In this document: piece by piece, positions 9,487-21,541 of the stretch | Position numbering within the stretch: position 1 is the stretch's first letter | How the letters are laid out: every line of letters starts with the position of its first letter | Source: Strigamia acuminata | Lineage: Eukaryota > Arthropoda > Chilopoda > Geophilomorpha > Linotaeniidae | DNA length: 64,000 nucleotides | NCBI GenBank assembly: GCA_949358305.1 | Contig: OX442314.1 | Location: forward strand, 56,553,369 to 56,617,368 | Direction: 5' to 3' | The notes under the pieces: generated by a model | Seen by the model: the letters and a program-made list of their open reading frames with translations, nothing else | Databases searched by the model: none | What the model was told of the DNA's origin: nothing | Made by a program: the position numbers and the translations under genes

Positions 9487-10436
9487 GGGCAATAATAAAA
9501 CGCCCCCCTGAAAGTCTGCAATCCCCCGCAAAAAAATACGAACTGCCCCCCTCTTTTAGATCCCCCCAAAAATATCTACTTTTCCCCCCTTAAAGTTACG
9601 CCACCCCCCATTTTCTCGAAACCCCCAAAACAAGGCGTTTTCTCCTCGGTACATCGCATTCACGTTTTTGCGGTAACGTTTGTGCGACGTAAGTGTCTGT
9701 TTGCATATATATACCACCTTCATATTCATATTCTTTCATATTACTTCAGCAATGGCGAATCAGATTCAGAGGAACCTTGAAAGCGCCGGAAGTTTGGATT
9801 GAAATGGGTCAAACAGAAACCCCTACGCTAAACCTAAAACAGATCACGGAGGCTTACAACTGGAAGCGCTCGATGCCAGTAATTAAAGTGAGGATTGAAG
9901 AAGACACTAAGCGGTATTTCGTTGCTCCTGGTCTTAAAAAGACATTGCGCGAAAATGACATAGACAAGTACCTCCGACAGGTTGACCTTAAAAATTGGCG
10001 CCACTTTGATACCTACATACTGTCGAAGAACAGTTTATGGCTTGTTACCATAGAACATGACGACTGGGAGAAAGGGACTTGTACGTGTCCAATTTTTTTT
10101 AAGACCTACATGTGTAAACACATTTTAGGTATAGCAATTGGTGAGAAGCTATACTCTGTTCCACTTGAGGCAAAAAATGTTCCTCTAGGAGAAAAAAGGA
10201 AACGTGGCAGGCCATCTAAGGCTAAAAAGGCTCTATTTGTGCAATAACTGCAACTTCTTGGGGGATAATTGATTGATTTCAGATTATTGTGTTTGGGGGG
10301 AAATTTGATTTTTTGGGGGCCCAAAAGTGTATTTTGGGGACTAAGCGGATTTAACTTAGTAGTTTAATTTGGGGGGCCAAGCAAATATCTTCGGGGGCCG
10401 AACCGGTTAATTCAGGGGGGCCATTAATAGCAATCC
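9487..10436 (+). mobile_element. Short MULE with C-rich/G-rich ends, 9-bp TSD
   Basis: A 950-bp insert bounded by the 9-bp direct repeat GTTTTATTG (9478-9486 and 10437-10445). The duplicated copy has a single GTTTTATTG at 25549-25557 and no insert, so this is an insertion after the duplication. A 9-bp duplication is typical of MULE/MuDR transposons. The ends are imperfect inverted repeats rich in runs of C (left) and G (right): both terminate in GG..TAA..CCCCCC. The element carries a SWIM-domain ORF but no MULE catalytic core, so it is an internally deleted derivative. Confidence 0.75.
9804..10247 (+). CDS. SWIM zinc finger and AT-hook tail of MULE transposase
   Basis: About 147 codons from ATG 9804; the same frame is open upstream to 9693 but without ATG. 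The C-terminal half has a SWIM zinc finger, CTCPIFFKTYMCKHILGIAI (C-x-C…C-x-H), which in MULE transposases follows the catalytic domain. A basic AT-hook-like segment, KRKRGRPSKAKKA, comes next. The DDE core is missing, in line with a deleted transposon copy. An ATG at about 9752 begins a different, short frame, and a GTAAGT…TTACTTCAG pair upstream hints at an intron. It is unlikely to be a functional transposase; DNA binding is possible. Confidence 0.55.
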   Translation: MGQTETPTLNLKQITEAYNWKRSMPVIKVRIEEDTKRYFVAPGLKKTLRENDIDKYLRQVDLKNWRHFDTYILSKNSLWLVTIEHDDWEKGTCTCPIFFKTYMCKHILGIAIGEKLYSVPLEAKNVPLGEKRKRGRPSKAKKALFVQ

Positions 10437-10437
10437 G

Positions 10438-10832
10438 TTTTATTGTGATTACAATTCTTGCTTAGTATTCGAACTGGCGTTGTCGATGGTGTTTCTGACC
10501 AAAGTGTACAGTTTTTGCCTCTGATGGTAAGAATCATATCTTTCAAACTTGGGGCATGTGCAAGTTCCAGTCAACGTTTTCAATCTTGTCAAGCCACAAA
10601 TGAGTTTTTGAATAGATATGACTCGGGTATCCAATGCCTGACCAAAAATCATTTGTGGCATATCAAGATTGAGAACAATGACTGAACCATGAAACACGCA
10701 AATGCCCAGTGTTTGCAAAGATGCACTGTATATTTGCAAGCTATTGTTGTCATACAACCAAAGGCAACAACTGTACCCACCGATCAGAAACATCATCAAA
10801 AGTTATAAAAGCATTCTGTGTTTACAATAAAA
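10438..10832. mobile_element. Possible small DNA element in both copies
   Basis: The left end TTTTATTGTGATTACA and the inverted complement of the right end (TTTTATTGTAAACACA) match over about 16 bp. The minus strand holds an open frame (10449-10799) with GTCTCPKF-type cysteines but no known domain. The second copy has the same block, split by the Gypsy insertion at 25977/39883. Weak evidence. Confidence 0.3.
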
Positions 10833-11138
10833 ATAAAAATAAAAATTGGGGTACATTTGGCGATAATTAGGATAAATAAACATTATTAGAGAACTATAGT
10901 TTTCTTAAGAGTTTTTTGAGTTGGAAGATTTTAAGTCATTCTTGGGTGGAGAATGAGTCAGAGATAATGGGTAAATAAATCGAGTCCTATTGTTTTAGAT
11001 TGATACTTTCAGATTGTGATTAACAGAGCACACACATTTCACTTTGAAATTAACTGCACGCTAATCAAAATACCAAAGACAGATTTGTAAAACGCAAAAA
11101 CCACTAGATCATAGCTAACAAAATTTTTCTCTCCACAG

Positions 11139-11508
11139 ATTACCGTACATAGACCAACTGCAATATCCCATGTGCAATACTTCTCAATCGGCAAAAACGA
11201 CTGATTCTATCTACAAAAAGACTTTTCTTGACACAAATGTTAAAAATGAATGTCAATGTCACATTCCCTGCAAAGAATCTAAGTACTCTAGCTTGGCACT
11301 ACACATAGGTCACAAAAGTCTTCTGACCGCTATAATTTACCATTATTTCGAAACAAACAAAATTCAAATTTTTATTGATCGGCTTGAATATGACATTATC
11401 TCGTTCGTTTGCGACATCGGAAATATTTTAAGTTTATCGCTAGGTCTGTCAATATTGAGTGTGGCACGAAAAATGGAAATACTCATTTTTGAACATCACC
11501 GACAATAA
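11139..11508 (+). CDS. DEG/ENaC domain B, last exon with TM2
   Basis: A CTCCACAG acceptor, phase 2 in, open to TAA at 11506-11508. It encodes RLPYIDQLQYPMCNTS, then the family signature NECQCHIPCKESKYSS (C-x-C-x3-C…Y), then a helix-forming stretch, and FVCDIGNILSLSLGLSILSV. That last stretch is the pre-TM2/TM2 with a G-x-S filter position (GLS). The protein ends after ARKMEILIFEHHRQ, a very short tail, so the distal half of TM2 and the cytoplasmic C terminus are reduced. It joins exactly in phase to the exon at 9081-9187. A near-identical copy lies at 40336-40648. Confidence 0.75.
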
Positions 11509-11756
11509 TATCATTCGGCTAGGTTTTAAACATCGAAAAAAAATAAAAGCATTACTTCACAAATTTACCTAAATTTTCGCAATATTATTCATTTGTACAC
11601 AAATACTTGGTAGGAATTACTAAAATTAGATCCAAAATCCAATAGTGATGCAACCTAATTCATGCAATTCTAACAAAAATCACGAGCAATTTTCTAGTAA
11701 TTTCTGTAATTAATTGAAATTGAGTGGTCAAACGAAATTCCCGCACAAATCTCACT

Positions 11757-13101
11757 ACAATTTATTCATACACAATTTATTCTTGCAGAATTTATTCATT
11801 CATAATGACAATTTATTCGTGCACAATAACAATGTATTTGTGCGCAATGACAATTTATAATTCATTCATGCACAATGAGAATTTACAATTTATTCGTGCG
11901 CAATGACAAATTATTCGTTCACAATGACAATTTACAATTTATTCGTGCACAATGACAATTTACAATTTATTCGTGCACAATGACAATTTATTCGTGCACA
12001 ATAACAATGTATTCGTGCGCAATGACAATTTATTCGTGCACAATTTATAATTTATTCGTGCACAATGAGAATTTACAATTTATTCGTGCACAATGAGAAT
12101 TTACAATTTATTCGTGCGCAATGACAATTTATTCGTGCGCAATGACAATTTATTCGTGCACAATGACAATTTACAATTTATTCGTGCAAAATGACAATTT
12201 ACAAATTATTCGTGCACAATAACAATGTATTCGTGCACAATGACAATTTACAATTTATTCGTGCACAATGACAATATACAATTTATTCGTGCACAATGAC
12301 AATTTACAATTTATTCGTGCACAATGACAATTTACAATTTATTCGTGCACAATGACAATTTACAATTTATTCGTGCACAATGACAATTTACAATTTATTC
12401 GTGCACAATAACAATGTATTCGTGCACAATAACAATGTATTCGTGCACAATAACAATTTATTCGTGCACAATAACAATGTATTCGTGCACAATAACAATT
12501 TACAATTTATTCGTGCACAATAACAATTTACAATTTATTCGTGCACAACGGCAATTTACAATTTATTCGTGCACAATGACAATTTACAATTTATTCGTGC
12601 ACAACGGCAATTTACAATTTATTCGTGCACAATGACAATTTACAATTTATTCGTGCACAATGACAATTTACAATTTATTCGTGCACAATGACAATTTACA
12701 ATTTATTCGTGCACAATGACAATTTACAATTTATTCGTGCACAATGACAATTTACAATTTATTCGTGCACAATGACAATTTACAATTTATTCGTGCACAA
12801 TGACAATTTACAATTTATTCGTGCACAATGACAATTTACAATTTATTCGTGCACAATAACAATGTATTCGTGCACAATAACAATGTATTCGTGCACAATA
12901 ACAATGTATTCGTGCACAATAACAATGTATTCGTGCACAATAACAATGTATTCGTGCACAATAACAATGTATTCGTGCACAATAACAATGTATTCGTGCA
13001 CAATAACAATGTATTCGTGCACAATAACAATTTATTCGTGCACAATAACAATGTATTCGTGTACAATAACAATTTACAATTTATTCGTGCACAATAACAA
13101 T
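11757..13101. repeat. GTGCAC minisatellite, 21/28-bp units (left part)
   Basis: Tandem units built on TTATTCGTGCACAAT. Two lengths dominate: 21 bp (AACAATGTATTCGTGCACAAT) and 28 bp, which carries an extra 7-bp ACAATTT. The first 150 bp are degenerate, the middle is mostly 28-mers, and the last 250 bp are a homogeneous 21-mer block. Because 21 and 28 are multiples of 7 and 21 is a multiple of 3, long false ORFs appear. The array is interrupted at 13101 by an LTR element and resumes at 20882. Confidence 0.92.
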
Positions 13102-13934
13102 TGTCACGTCTGGATTCTCAAGTTGGTGTTGAATCATGGTTGACTAAATAATTTGCGCAGTTGTTAAGTTCGCGCAAATGGGTCGCAGGCTCGCGAGATC
13201 GTTCATAATAATGCCGCCGCGCAATATGGACGGTTGGCGGTAAAACGGTCTCAACTCGCTGTTGTTACAACTATATATTTTAACGACAGGTTACTTTACT
13301 TACAGTTGATGTTGTTTGTAAGAATAAACGTGCACTGGGTCAAACTTTAACATGGGTGAAGAATGATCGCCAGGCATGGTAAAATATAGGAAAGGCATTA
13401 AGTTTGCGCAATAGGACTAGTTTAGGATGAATGCGGTGTTTAGGCGCAAAAAGAGAGAGAGGTTTGACATTCTCATTCCACTGAACCAGGTGTTGGCAGT
13501 TCAGATGGAAGAGGAGAAGTGTCGTTATTGTGGTCAGCAAAGCTATAAGTAGCCTCTGATCAGGTGATCAGTGGGCCAAACTATTAGTGTGAATAATTAT
13601 TTCTAAGAGGAGGAGGAAAGTAGAATTAAATGTGATTGTTGGAAATAAATGAGATGCGCAAGGAACTCCATGCGCATATATTGTTAAGATGAGTCAGCAC
13701 AAATGAGTCATTTAGGTTAAATAATATAGGAAATAATATAAAATGTTGGAAGAGTCTAACTAATCAGTAAAAGAGAGGGGCAAGGTAAAAGAAACATGAT
13801 GCGCAAAGAATTATTTGCGCCCATTCAAAATATAACATCTTAAAACACTAAAAATGAAAAGACAGAGGGAAAAAGGTAGGGATAATATAAATTAAGACAA
13901 ATTATAATGGGGTGTGAAAACCATGCCCGTGACA
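13102..13934 (-). repeat. 3' LTR of the minus-strand element
   Basis: An 833-bp LTR with TG..CA ends (plus strand TGTCACGTCT … CCCGTGACA). Its last 232 bp recur at 20652-20881 with only a 2-bp deletion and few other differences. Confidence 0.75.
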
Positions 13935-16900
13935 TCCCCCACCCTTTAAACTTTAATTACTTTGTTTGTAATTAAGGCAAAAAGAGAAAGAGAATATACA
14001 CTCAAATAATACAATAAAATAATCAAAGATAAACATGCAACCAACTTAAATTACAGGTTCAACTCAAAAAATATCAAAAGCAATTCAATAATTTTCGACA
14101 AGTGACAAAGACATGACATGGACGATACGGGAGGACATGCACTTAAAGAGTTATGGGTCGGACATCACATGGACAGACTAAAAGGGACTCAAATCAATGA
14201 TATTTTCATAAAATAAACAATAATTAAAGGCATACCAAACCTAGAACATCAAATCATCAGAAATAACTATAAGTGAAATTATAATGAATGAATTCTCGAC
14301 CCGAGAATGGAAATGAAAAAATCGTACTTGATGCTTTAGGTTAATGGCTATCACACTGAAAATCAGGATAAATGATAAAATTAAACAAAAATAAATTCAT
14401 GCACTTCAAAATAAAAGTCTTAATTGTTCGCTAACAGTCTTTTTGAAGCACAAAATCATAATAAATAAAATTAAACACTTCACAACGTTGAATTATCACT
14501 GTGATGAAAATTATTTGCGCAAAAAACACTCACTGTTTCTAGCCGTTTGTAGAATATTAGCACATATAAACACAAAGTTATTTGTTGAACACAAAATTTA
14601 CGGATTTGAATTTGCCGTCCATCGTTGAGTGATAACCGACGTGATTTTAGCTATCCTCAAATGGTTTCTAGATGGGCCGGGTTCCGTAAATGCTTCAAGG
14701 TATTGGAGGCAATGTTGACCACTATTTTCTGGGCCTTCTCACATGTGGTGGCCCCCCAAAGATTGATTTCAATTACAGTGGTCGAAAATCATCTCACCAT
14801 ACCTTTGAAAGATCAAATCCAGGAATAGTTCCGTTTCGGTGGGTGGTATGCGCAAATCGGCATAGGCCAATGAGCGAAACAATTGCTTCTGCATATTGTT
14901 TGACATACCAAATTACACGCACACTCGGGTGCTCTACATGAAATTGCAAATAATTCCAGATGCTGGCAAAGGCTGGGCATCAGCTCGAGTGTGGCGGTCG
15001 ATTGGAAAGTCATCCCAACCGTGTGGTCCTTGAAAGACACTAACAGCTGGGGCAAACGTTGCATTGTAGGAAGCGGTGCTCTACATTTCTTTGTTGTTGT
15101 TGGGCAGCTTCCTTTGCAGCGAGTTTGACAGCTTGTTTATCAGCAAACTGTCGGTATTCTGTCAATTGTACTTTCTCAGCTGCGTCCATGACGTCTTACG
15201 GTTGCTGTCGCTCTTCATTCTTCAGGCGCGTGAAATTGCGCAAGTTATATACTCGATAATCTGCTGAGAGATCTTGCAATGAAGAGTCCAAACCAAATAC
15301 CCCATGGCTCTGTTGTTGTTGTTGAAAACACTACAGGTGGCTGAGATAGGGCGCAATGGGATTTGCGCGAATGTAATAAGTCCAGGCGTCAATTTCGGAA
15401 TGCTCACTGTGGGGTTGTTAGAACACGGTGGTGTTTCAACAACTCTTGAAACCTATAGATGAATTCAAGTTATTAATTACACTTGGTACCGGTTTAATTG
15501 GTATTGAAGCCGTTGGGAACACAAGATGATCATTGGAGATAACACTCGTTTTTGTCACTTATGATGGGGCCACTGGATCCTTCAACGACTCCGGCATTTG
15601 TGCACTTGACGATGGTCCTTTGGTCATTAGGCAACGGGTGGACTGGTTTTTAATCTCGATCTCGATTTGCTGCACATCCGTGATTTCCGCAGATAGTAGA
15701 CTTAATTGCGCAACCATTTTTCCAAGCGTTGTCTTTCCAGGCACCTCAATTTAAGTCACAGGTGGTCCTGAATGATACTGTTCATTGGCGGTGTCCTTGG
15801 TCTGGTTACAAGCAAAGGCGGCATTGGGGAATTGTTTGTATGTTCATTCCCAATCCGATCATTTGGATTGATGGCTGCCAAGTTGGTTTCAGTATGAATG
15901 CGCCTATTTACTTAACAACACAGTTGTACAAGTATATGAATAATAAATTCAATCACGCATACACTTGTCACTTGCAATGAACAAGACGCCGACGAAACAG
16001 AACACGCACACAACATATATAATATGTAGTTTGAAGAACAATCACACATTTCTCAGCGCGAACGCTTCGAGAAATTCTCAGAGACTAATAGTTATTATCA
16101 AAGGCACATAGTAGAAAGTCACAAACAAGTTAATATCGATATTAAATTATTATAATTTAGTAAAGAAGAGTAACCTGTACTGAGAAGATGTGGAAACTCT
16201 CAAAGAACATTCAACTGGAAGAGTTGACACATAAATTGAATGCATATGGAAATAATTATCTATAACAAAAACTAAGAACACATAAAATGATTTTAAACTA
16301 AGATGTGCAAAAGTTGTCATAAACCATTAATTATTAATTATTAATCAAAGTTGTTGCGCATTGAGTTAAAGAGTATTTAACTACACAATTTGGAGGAGGT
16401 GTTGTTTACTATGTCATTGGGTTTAGTCAGTTTAACCTGCATTTAGCAACATAAAACATAAAGACATAAAACATTAAACATAAAACATAAAACGAAAATA
16501 TTTTTTTGCGGAAATGAAAACTGCGCATAGTGCATCACATTCGGTTCTTTTTTTTTTTTTTTTTTTGTATTGACTTAATATTTGAAACAAAATACTCGGT
16601 ACGGCTTGTCAATTGCTGCAGCGTCGATGCTGGCAAAGCACAAATGGCATGGGCCCGAATCCACTGCATTTTCTGACTGTCTGTCTCTAGCAATAATAGG
16701 TTAATTTGATCATCGGGTGGTGCTAGACAGGATATTATTGACATTAAAGTGGGAATAGACATAGGCAGTAGTAGAATTCATGTTGGAATCAACAGAACTT
16801 AGCTGAGATGATGGGACAATGGCAAAAGAAATCAAAAACAAAAGTAAGAAAGATTTAGTTACTTTGGTAACATAGAAAAATAAATTAAAATCCACGACGT

Positions 16901-18181
16901 TGGATTATCGTTGCTTAGTTTTGCGCAAATAACAACACAAACACATAGAAGTACACCTAGAAGTTTTTAGGTTATTAAATAAATATTTGCCCAATTGTAA
17001 CACTTTCAACAATCCGCAACACTGAACCGGCACATAAACCGCCATATTGTTGAGCAACGAAAGTCTGTTGACACTACAACACTTGGTTGACGTTGCCGAG
17101 TCCAGTTGTCGTCGTGATTCTTCGGTGATATTTCCAATCATCCTCATAAAATATCCTTGTCCCTAATTTAATCAATGCAAAAGTCAGAGTTCTATAATTA
17201 CGCCATATTGCATCTAGATGGAATTCAGGTTCAGAAAAGCAAGCAGTCAGTCTCCGTGGGTATGCAGAGAAGCCAAAGTTGTCTTGGATCACAGTGGTTA
17301 ATGTTGTGGGAGATGGCTCAGCAGATTGAATTGAAGGACTCACTGTGGTGTTTGCGCATACATGATGAACACTGCTGTTCAAGCTGTAATGTAAAATAGT
17401 CAAAATGATGGTGGTATCTGGAATGTTCAGACCCTTAGACATCACAAGCATTAACACAGAAATAATGACGATTTCCTAGCTGTCCTTAATGTTCAGGCAT
17501 CACTGCAGACACTGGATTACTTGATGTTTACAATTTCGGATGTACATTAAAATGGTGAAGTTGAACCTTCCAGTTCAGTCTCTGTGCACCAACTTTCCTT
17601 CAAAGTAAAATAGCTGTGGTTCAATATGGTGTTGCTGTTAACCAGGATAGTGTGCGCAATTTGAATTGCGCTTTAGACAGGAAAAGATGCTCGTATGCTC
17701 GTACTGCTTGCACATACTAAAAGTTCCAGAAGTGTCAAACATGATGCATATGATCTCAGCCTACAACCATGCTCACAAACTATTTAAGTTATGAATAATT
17801 GGTAATAAACACTTGAAAAATAAACGTGAAATAATAAATAAATAATAAGAACAATAAAAAACACAGAAAATAGACAAAAATATAGGTGGGTAGCACTATT
17901 TTCCATTTTTTTTTTTTTTTTTTTTGTAAAGAACGATATTGAAAAGATTTGAAATGAAATATTAAGAAAGAAAAACAGAATGATGGAAGTATTTAAAGTG
18001 AAATTTTAGAATTGTGGCTCACTAATAATAATATTAGGGCTGACTAATTTAAGGGATCTTGAAAATTCTATTTGTTTGCAAGTCTGAAGCCATATTTGGA
18101 TGTTATCTTCATATTGGCAGACAGGGGAATTAATTAATGCTTTTTTACAAATTCTATTCATGAAAATGGGGAAAAACTAAA

Positions 18182-18397
18182 TCATATTTTCCTATGCATA
18201 TCAAAATCTTGCGCGCATATTTCAAATGATTCTAGATCTAATGATAATATTTGAATAGTTGTTATCTCACGTGACCATGGATCTGAATTCTGGGCTTTGA
18301 TGATTTCAGCGGTGCTTGGCAAGAGTTTGAAAGGTGCAGGTTCAGCTGATGAAATTTGTTCACTTCCTGTCCATTTCTTTTTTAATTTTTCTTTCAC
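18182..18397 (-). pseudogene. pol remnant between RNase H and integrase (tentative)
   Basis: The minus-strand frame encodes LLPSTAEIIKAQNSDPWSRE, like the I..AQ..DP..REI segment that lies before the integrase zinc-binding domain in Gypsy-type pol. It is short and lacks neighbouring motifs, so this is a weak family call. Confidence 0.3.
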
Positions 18398-18929
18398 TTA
18401 TCCTTTCCCCCGGTGGACAACCTTTTGATGGTGTTCTTGGCAGAAAAAGTTTGTCTTTTTGGTCTTTCCTGACCATAAGATCCTGCACAATGATCCACAT
18501 CAATTGGTGAACTCGGAAAAAAGGAATGATGAGGGATTTAATCTTTGACTTGATGTCAACTGTCCAACAGGTGTAGGAATTCCAATTCTTCTTTGTCCTG
18601 TTGATGTATGTATCATCACTGGGGGTGATGTATTCAGTTCCAGTGATTGTGAAAGTTCTTCAGACAATAAAGTAATAGGGCGCACATCCATTAAATTGGC
18701 CAGATTTATTGGTGCTACCTTGGATTTATCCCTGGCAATAGACTAATTAGGTTCAATGTTAGCAATTTTACTCACCAATTTGTCACAAATAGGAGTTTTC
18801 AAATCAATTGTCCAAGAATTGTTTGTTTGATGAGATCAGGAACAACAGTCTCTAATGACTAGTCCAAACCCATTCGCATCCCTGCAAATGGAGTCATGTC
18901 AAGGCATCATTTAACGTTCCATTCGGTTG

Positions 18930-19075
18930 CGCAATTTATAGAAAAGTTGTTTAGACATGGCACAGGTTTGAGCACGAGGATCAAGCAGTGCAACACAAGA
19001 AATGTCCGTGCACATAATCTTGATGTATGGTGCCTTGTTCTGTTGCGGATGTCTTCTCACAAATTCAATGATTGG
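18930..19075 (-). pseudogene. Retropepsin-like remnant (tentative)
   Basis: The minus strand has an open stretch encoding ALLDPRAQTCAMSKQLFYKL. This is placed like the aspartic protease motif (D-T-G-A, then an Ile/Ser-rich strand), but with DPRA instead of DTGA. The catalytic Thr-Gly is lost. The order relative to the pol linker remnant fits a minus-strand retroelement. Confidence 0.3.
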
Positions 19076-20651
19076 CTTTGATGTTAATAAATGTCAGTTG
19101 GTTTTAGATCTTGTGATGAAGAAAATTCCTTTGATGAAAACTTCACAAATCCAACATTATCCAGAGCAGTTAGTTGGTTCCTTATGAATAGAAGACTAAC
19201 ACTTTCTCTGGAAATAAGGCAATGTGAATTAAACACTTTAGGAAAAGATTTACAATTATCGGGTTCCTTAATCCTAGCACTAACAATTTCATTATTAGAC
19301 TAAGAAATAAAGTTAGATTCAAATTCAATAAACTTAGCACCGGTTACTAAGTTAAGAATAGAATCAAAGTCACTAATAGGAAAGTCAAATTCAGAAAAAG
19401 TCAAAATCAGAATTAAAAATTAAGATTAAAAATCAAAATTTAAATTTAAAATCAACAAAGTCAAATTCAGAAATGAGATTAATAACTTTATATGAGCTTG
19501 GATTTCTGCTGCATTGGTAAGAGTTTGAAATGAAGAAGAAGACAAGATGTCCGCCCTTCACGTGATCGCGCAAACAACTCCTCAACGCCATTAGTGACAT
19601 TGAATAACTTTACATCCAAGCTGAACAGTGTCAGCATACTGATTACAATGGAGAGGATTGCATATGCACCAGGGTATTCATCTTTAATAACACCATTTTC
19701 TGAAGTTTTAACCTTGCCAAGGATGTAAGCGGACTTTCACACAGACTCGGAATTTTTATGGAAGAATTTTCCAACAAGGCTTAAGCCCGCCAAATTCCTG
19801 AAACTACCCAGCTTCAGGGAAGTGGATCCCCGCATGGATTCATTAGGGAACGAGGCCACTTGACGCCATTTGAAAATGGACTCCCAACAGGAAGTACGTA
19901 TGATTGTTTCAACTCTAAACAATTTTGACTATCAAACCAGGGTACTAATTGTCACGGCGCAACAAATCCGCGCAATTATAACGCCATCGGGGAACACAAT
20001 CACAACTAAACCTGTTGACGAGTTGAAGGAGGTAAAGAAAACCAAAGCCGCCCATGTTCTCCAGATCTAGACGCCTTGCGCAACCATTGGTTGAAACTTT
20101 TAGTGTAATTATGTTACAACCGGAACCATCAACCCCGGAAGTAAACAATACATCCAACATCCGGATAAAATCCAGCCATTGGAAGTCAATGATCAGCATG
20201 GACAACCCAAGAATGGAGTAACCGGATCCAACATGCGCAAGACTCCTAGAAACCCGGGAACATGCTACATCATCACCTGATCTCTTGTTGCTCGAGCCCA
20301 AGAAGATCACTGATTAAAAGACATTTGTCAGCTGAGATTAGAAATCCCACAGTGAAGAAGGATTCTAACTCTGCAACTTTCCCAGGAATTGAACGAGTGT
20401 TCTTAGTTTAAAGTATTTTCTTCCTTTCTGCGGGATTTACTTCTAGGACTTGAACAAAGGAAGGGAGGAAGCACCCAACCAGGAATGGTGAATTTAGAGA
20501 GCTAAATCGGACCCAATGGCCTCAATCATTCGAGGGCACTGCTTAGCAACTCCGGGAAGTATGAATCGATCATTAACTTCATCATTTACTAAAAATAGTG
20601 AAGTATCAAGTGACTAATTAACATTCATTATGTATAATAATAATAATAATA

Positions 20652-20881
20652 ATGAGTCATTTAGGTTAAATAATATAGGAAATAATATAAAATGTTGGAA
20701 GTCTAACTAATCAGTAAAAGAGAGGGGCAAGGTAAAAGAAACATGATGCGCAAAGAATTATTTGCGCCCATTCAAAATATAACATCTTAAAACACTAAAA
20801 ATGAAAAGACAGAGGGAAAAAGGTAGGGATAATATAAATTAAGACAAATTATAATGGGGTGTGAAAACCATGCCCGTGACA
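20652..20881 (-). repeat. Partial 5' LTR of the minus-strand element
   Basis: Matches bases 13703-13934 apart from a 2-bp deletion. It is preceded by an (ATA)n run (about 20635-20652), where the rest of the LTR and the primer-binding site have been lost. Confidence 0.75.
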
Positions 20882-21384
20882 CAATTTACAATTTATTCGT
20901 GCACAACGGCAATTTACAATTTATTCGTGCACAATGACAATTTACAATTTATTCGTGCACAATGACAATTTACAATTTATTCGTGCACAATGACAATTTA
21001 CAATTTATTCGTGCACAATGACAATTTACAATTTATTCGTGCACAATGACAATTTACAATTTATTCGTGCACAATAACAATGTATTCGTGCACAATAACA
21101 ATGTATTCGTGCACAATAACAATGTATTCGTGCACAATAACAATGTATTCGTGCACAATAACAATGTATTCGTGCACAATAACAATGTATTCGTGCACAA
21201 TAACAATGTATTCGTGCACAATAACAATGTATTCGTGCAAATAACAATGTATTCGTGCACAATGACAAATTATATGCGCACAATTTACAATTTATTCGTG
21301 CACAATGACAATGTACAATTTATTGGTGCACAATGACAATTTATTCGTGCGCAATGACAATTTATTCGTGCGCAATGGCAAATA
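20882..21384. repeat. GTGCAC minisatellite (right part)
   Basis: Continuation of the 11757-13101 array: 28-bp units, then about nine 21-bp units, then degenerate units ending near 21384. The unit sequences and the order of types (28-mer block, then 21-mer block) repeat the layout at the end of the left part. Confidence 0.9.
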
Positions 21385-21541
21385 ATTTTTCATTAGATTT
21401 TGAATCTTTTCTATCTGTTCACAACTACTTGTAAATGTTAATTTTACGTTGTATATTTGAGTGACAAAGTAATAAAGCATCCTGAATAAAAAGTGTCAAC
21501 CTTGATTCATAATAGAAAACACATAGAACCAATAGCCGGTT

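Larger units (their letters stand above)
13102..20881 (-). mobile_element. Decayed LTR retroelement on minus strand, in minisatellite
   Basis: A 7.8-kb element inserted in the minisatellite with a CAAT target duplication (13098-13101 and 20882-20885). The left LTR (13102-13934) is complete. Only the outer 230 bp of the right LTR survive (20652-20881). Next to the left LTR the minus strand reads AAAGGGTGGGGGA then TGTCACGGGC, a polypurine tract before a 3' LTR, which sets the minus orientation. The interior has minus-strand remnants: a possible protease (18930-19075), a pol linker (18182-18397) and a coiled coil (about 15050-15250). No reverse transcriptase motif was found; the space between protease and linker is too short for one. 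Non-autonomous. Confidence 0.7.

Noticed and set aside
12828-13143. Repetitive NNNVFVH / MYSCTIT frames
   Set aside because: Artefacts of the 21-bp minisatellite; the same occurs at 21026-21336.
16549-16567. T-runs at about 16549 and 17906 as poly(A) tails of LINE or processed insertions
   Set aside because: No target duplication or reverse transcriptase remnant was found next to either run.
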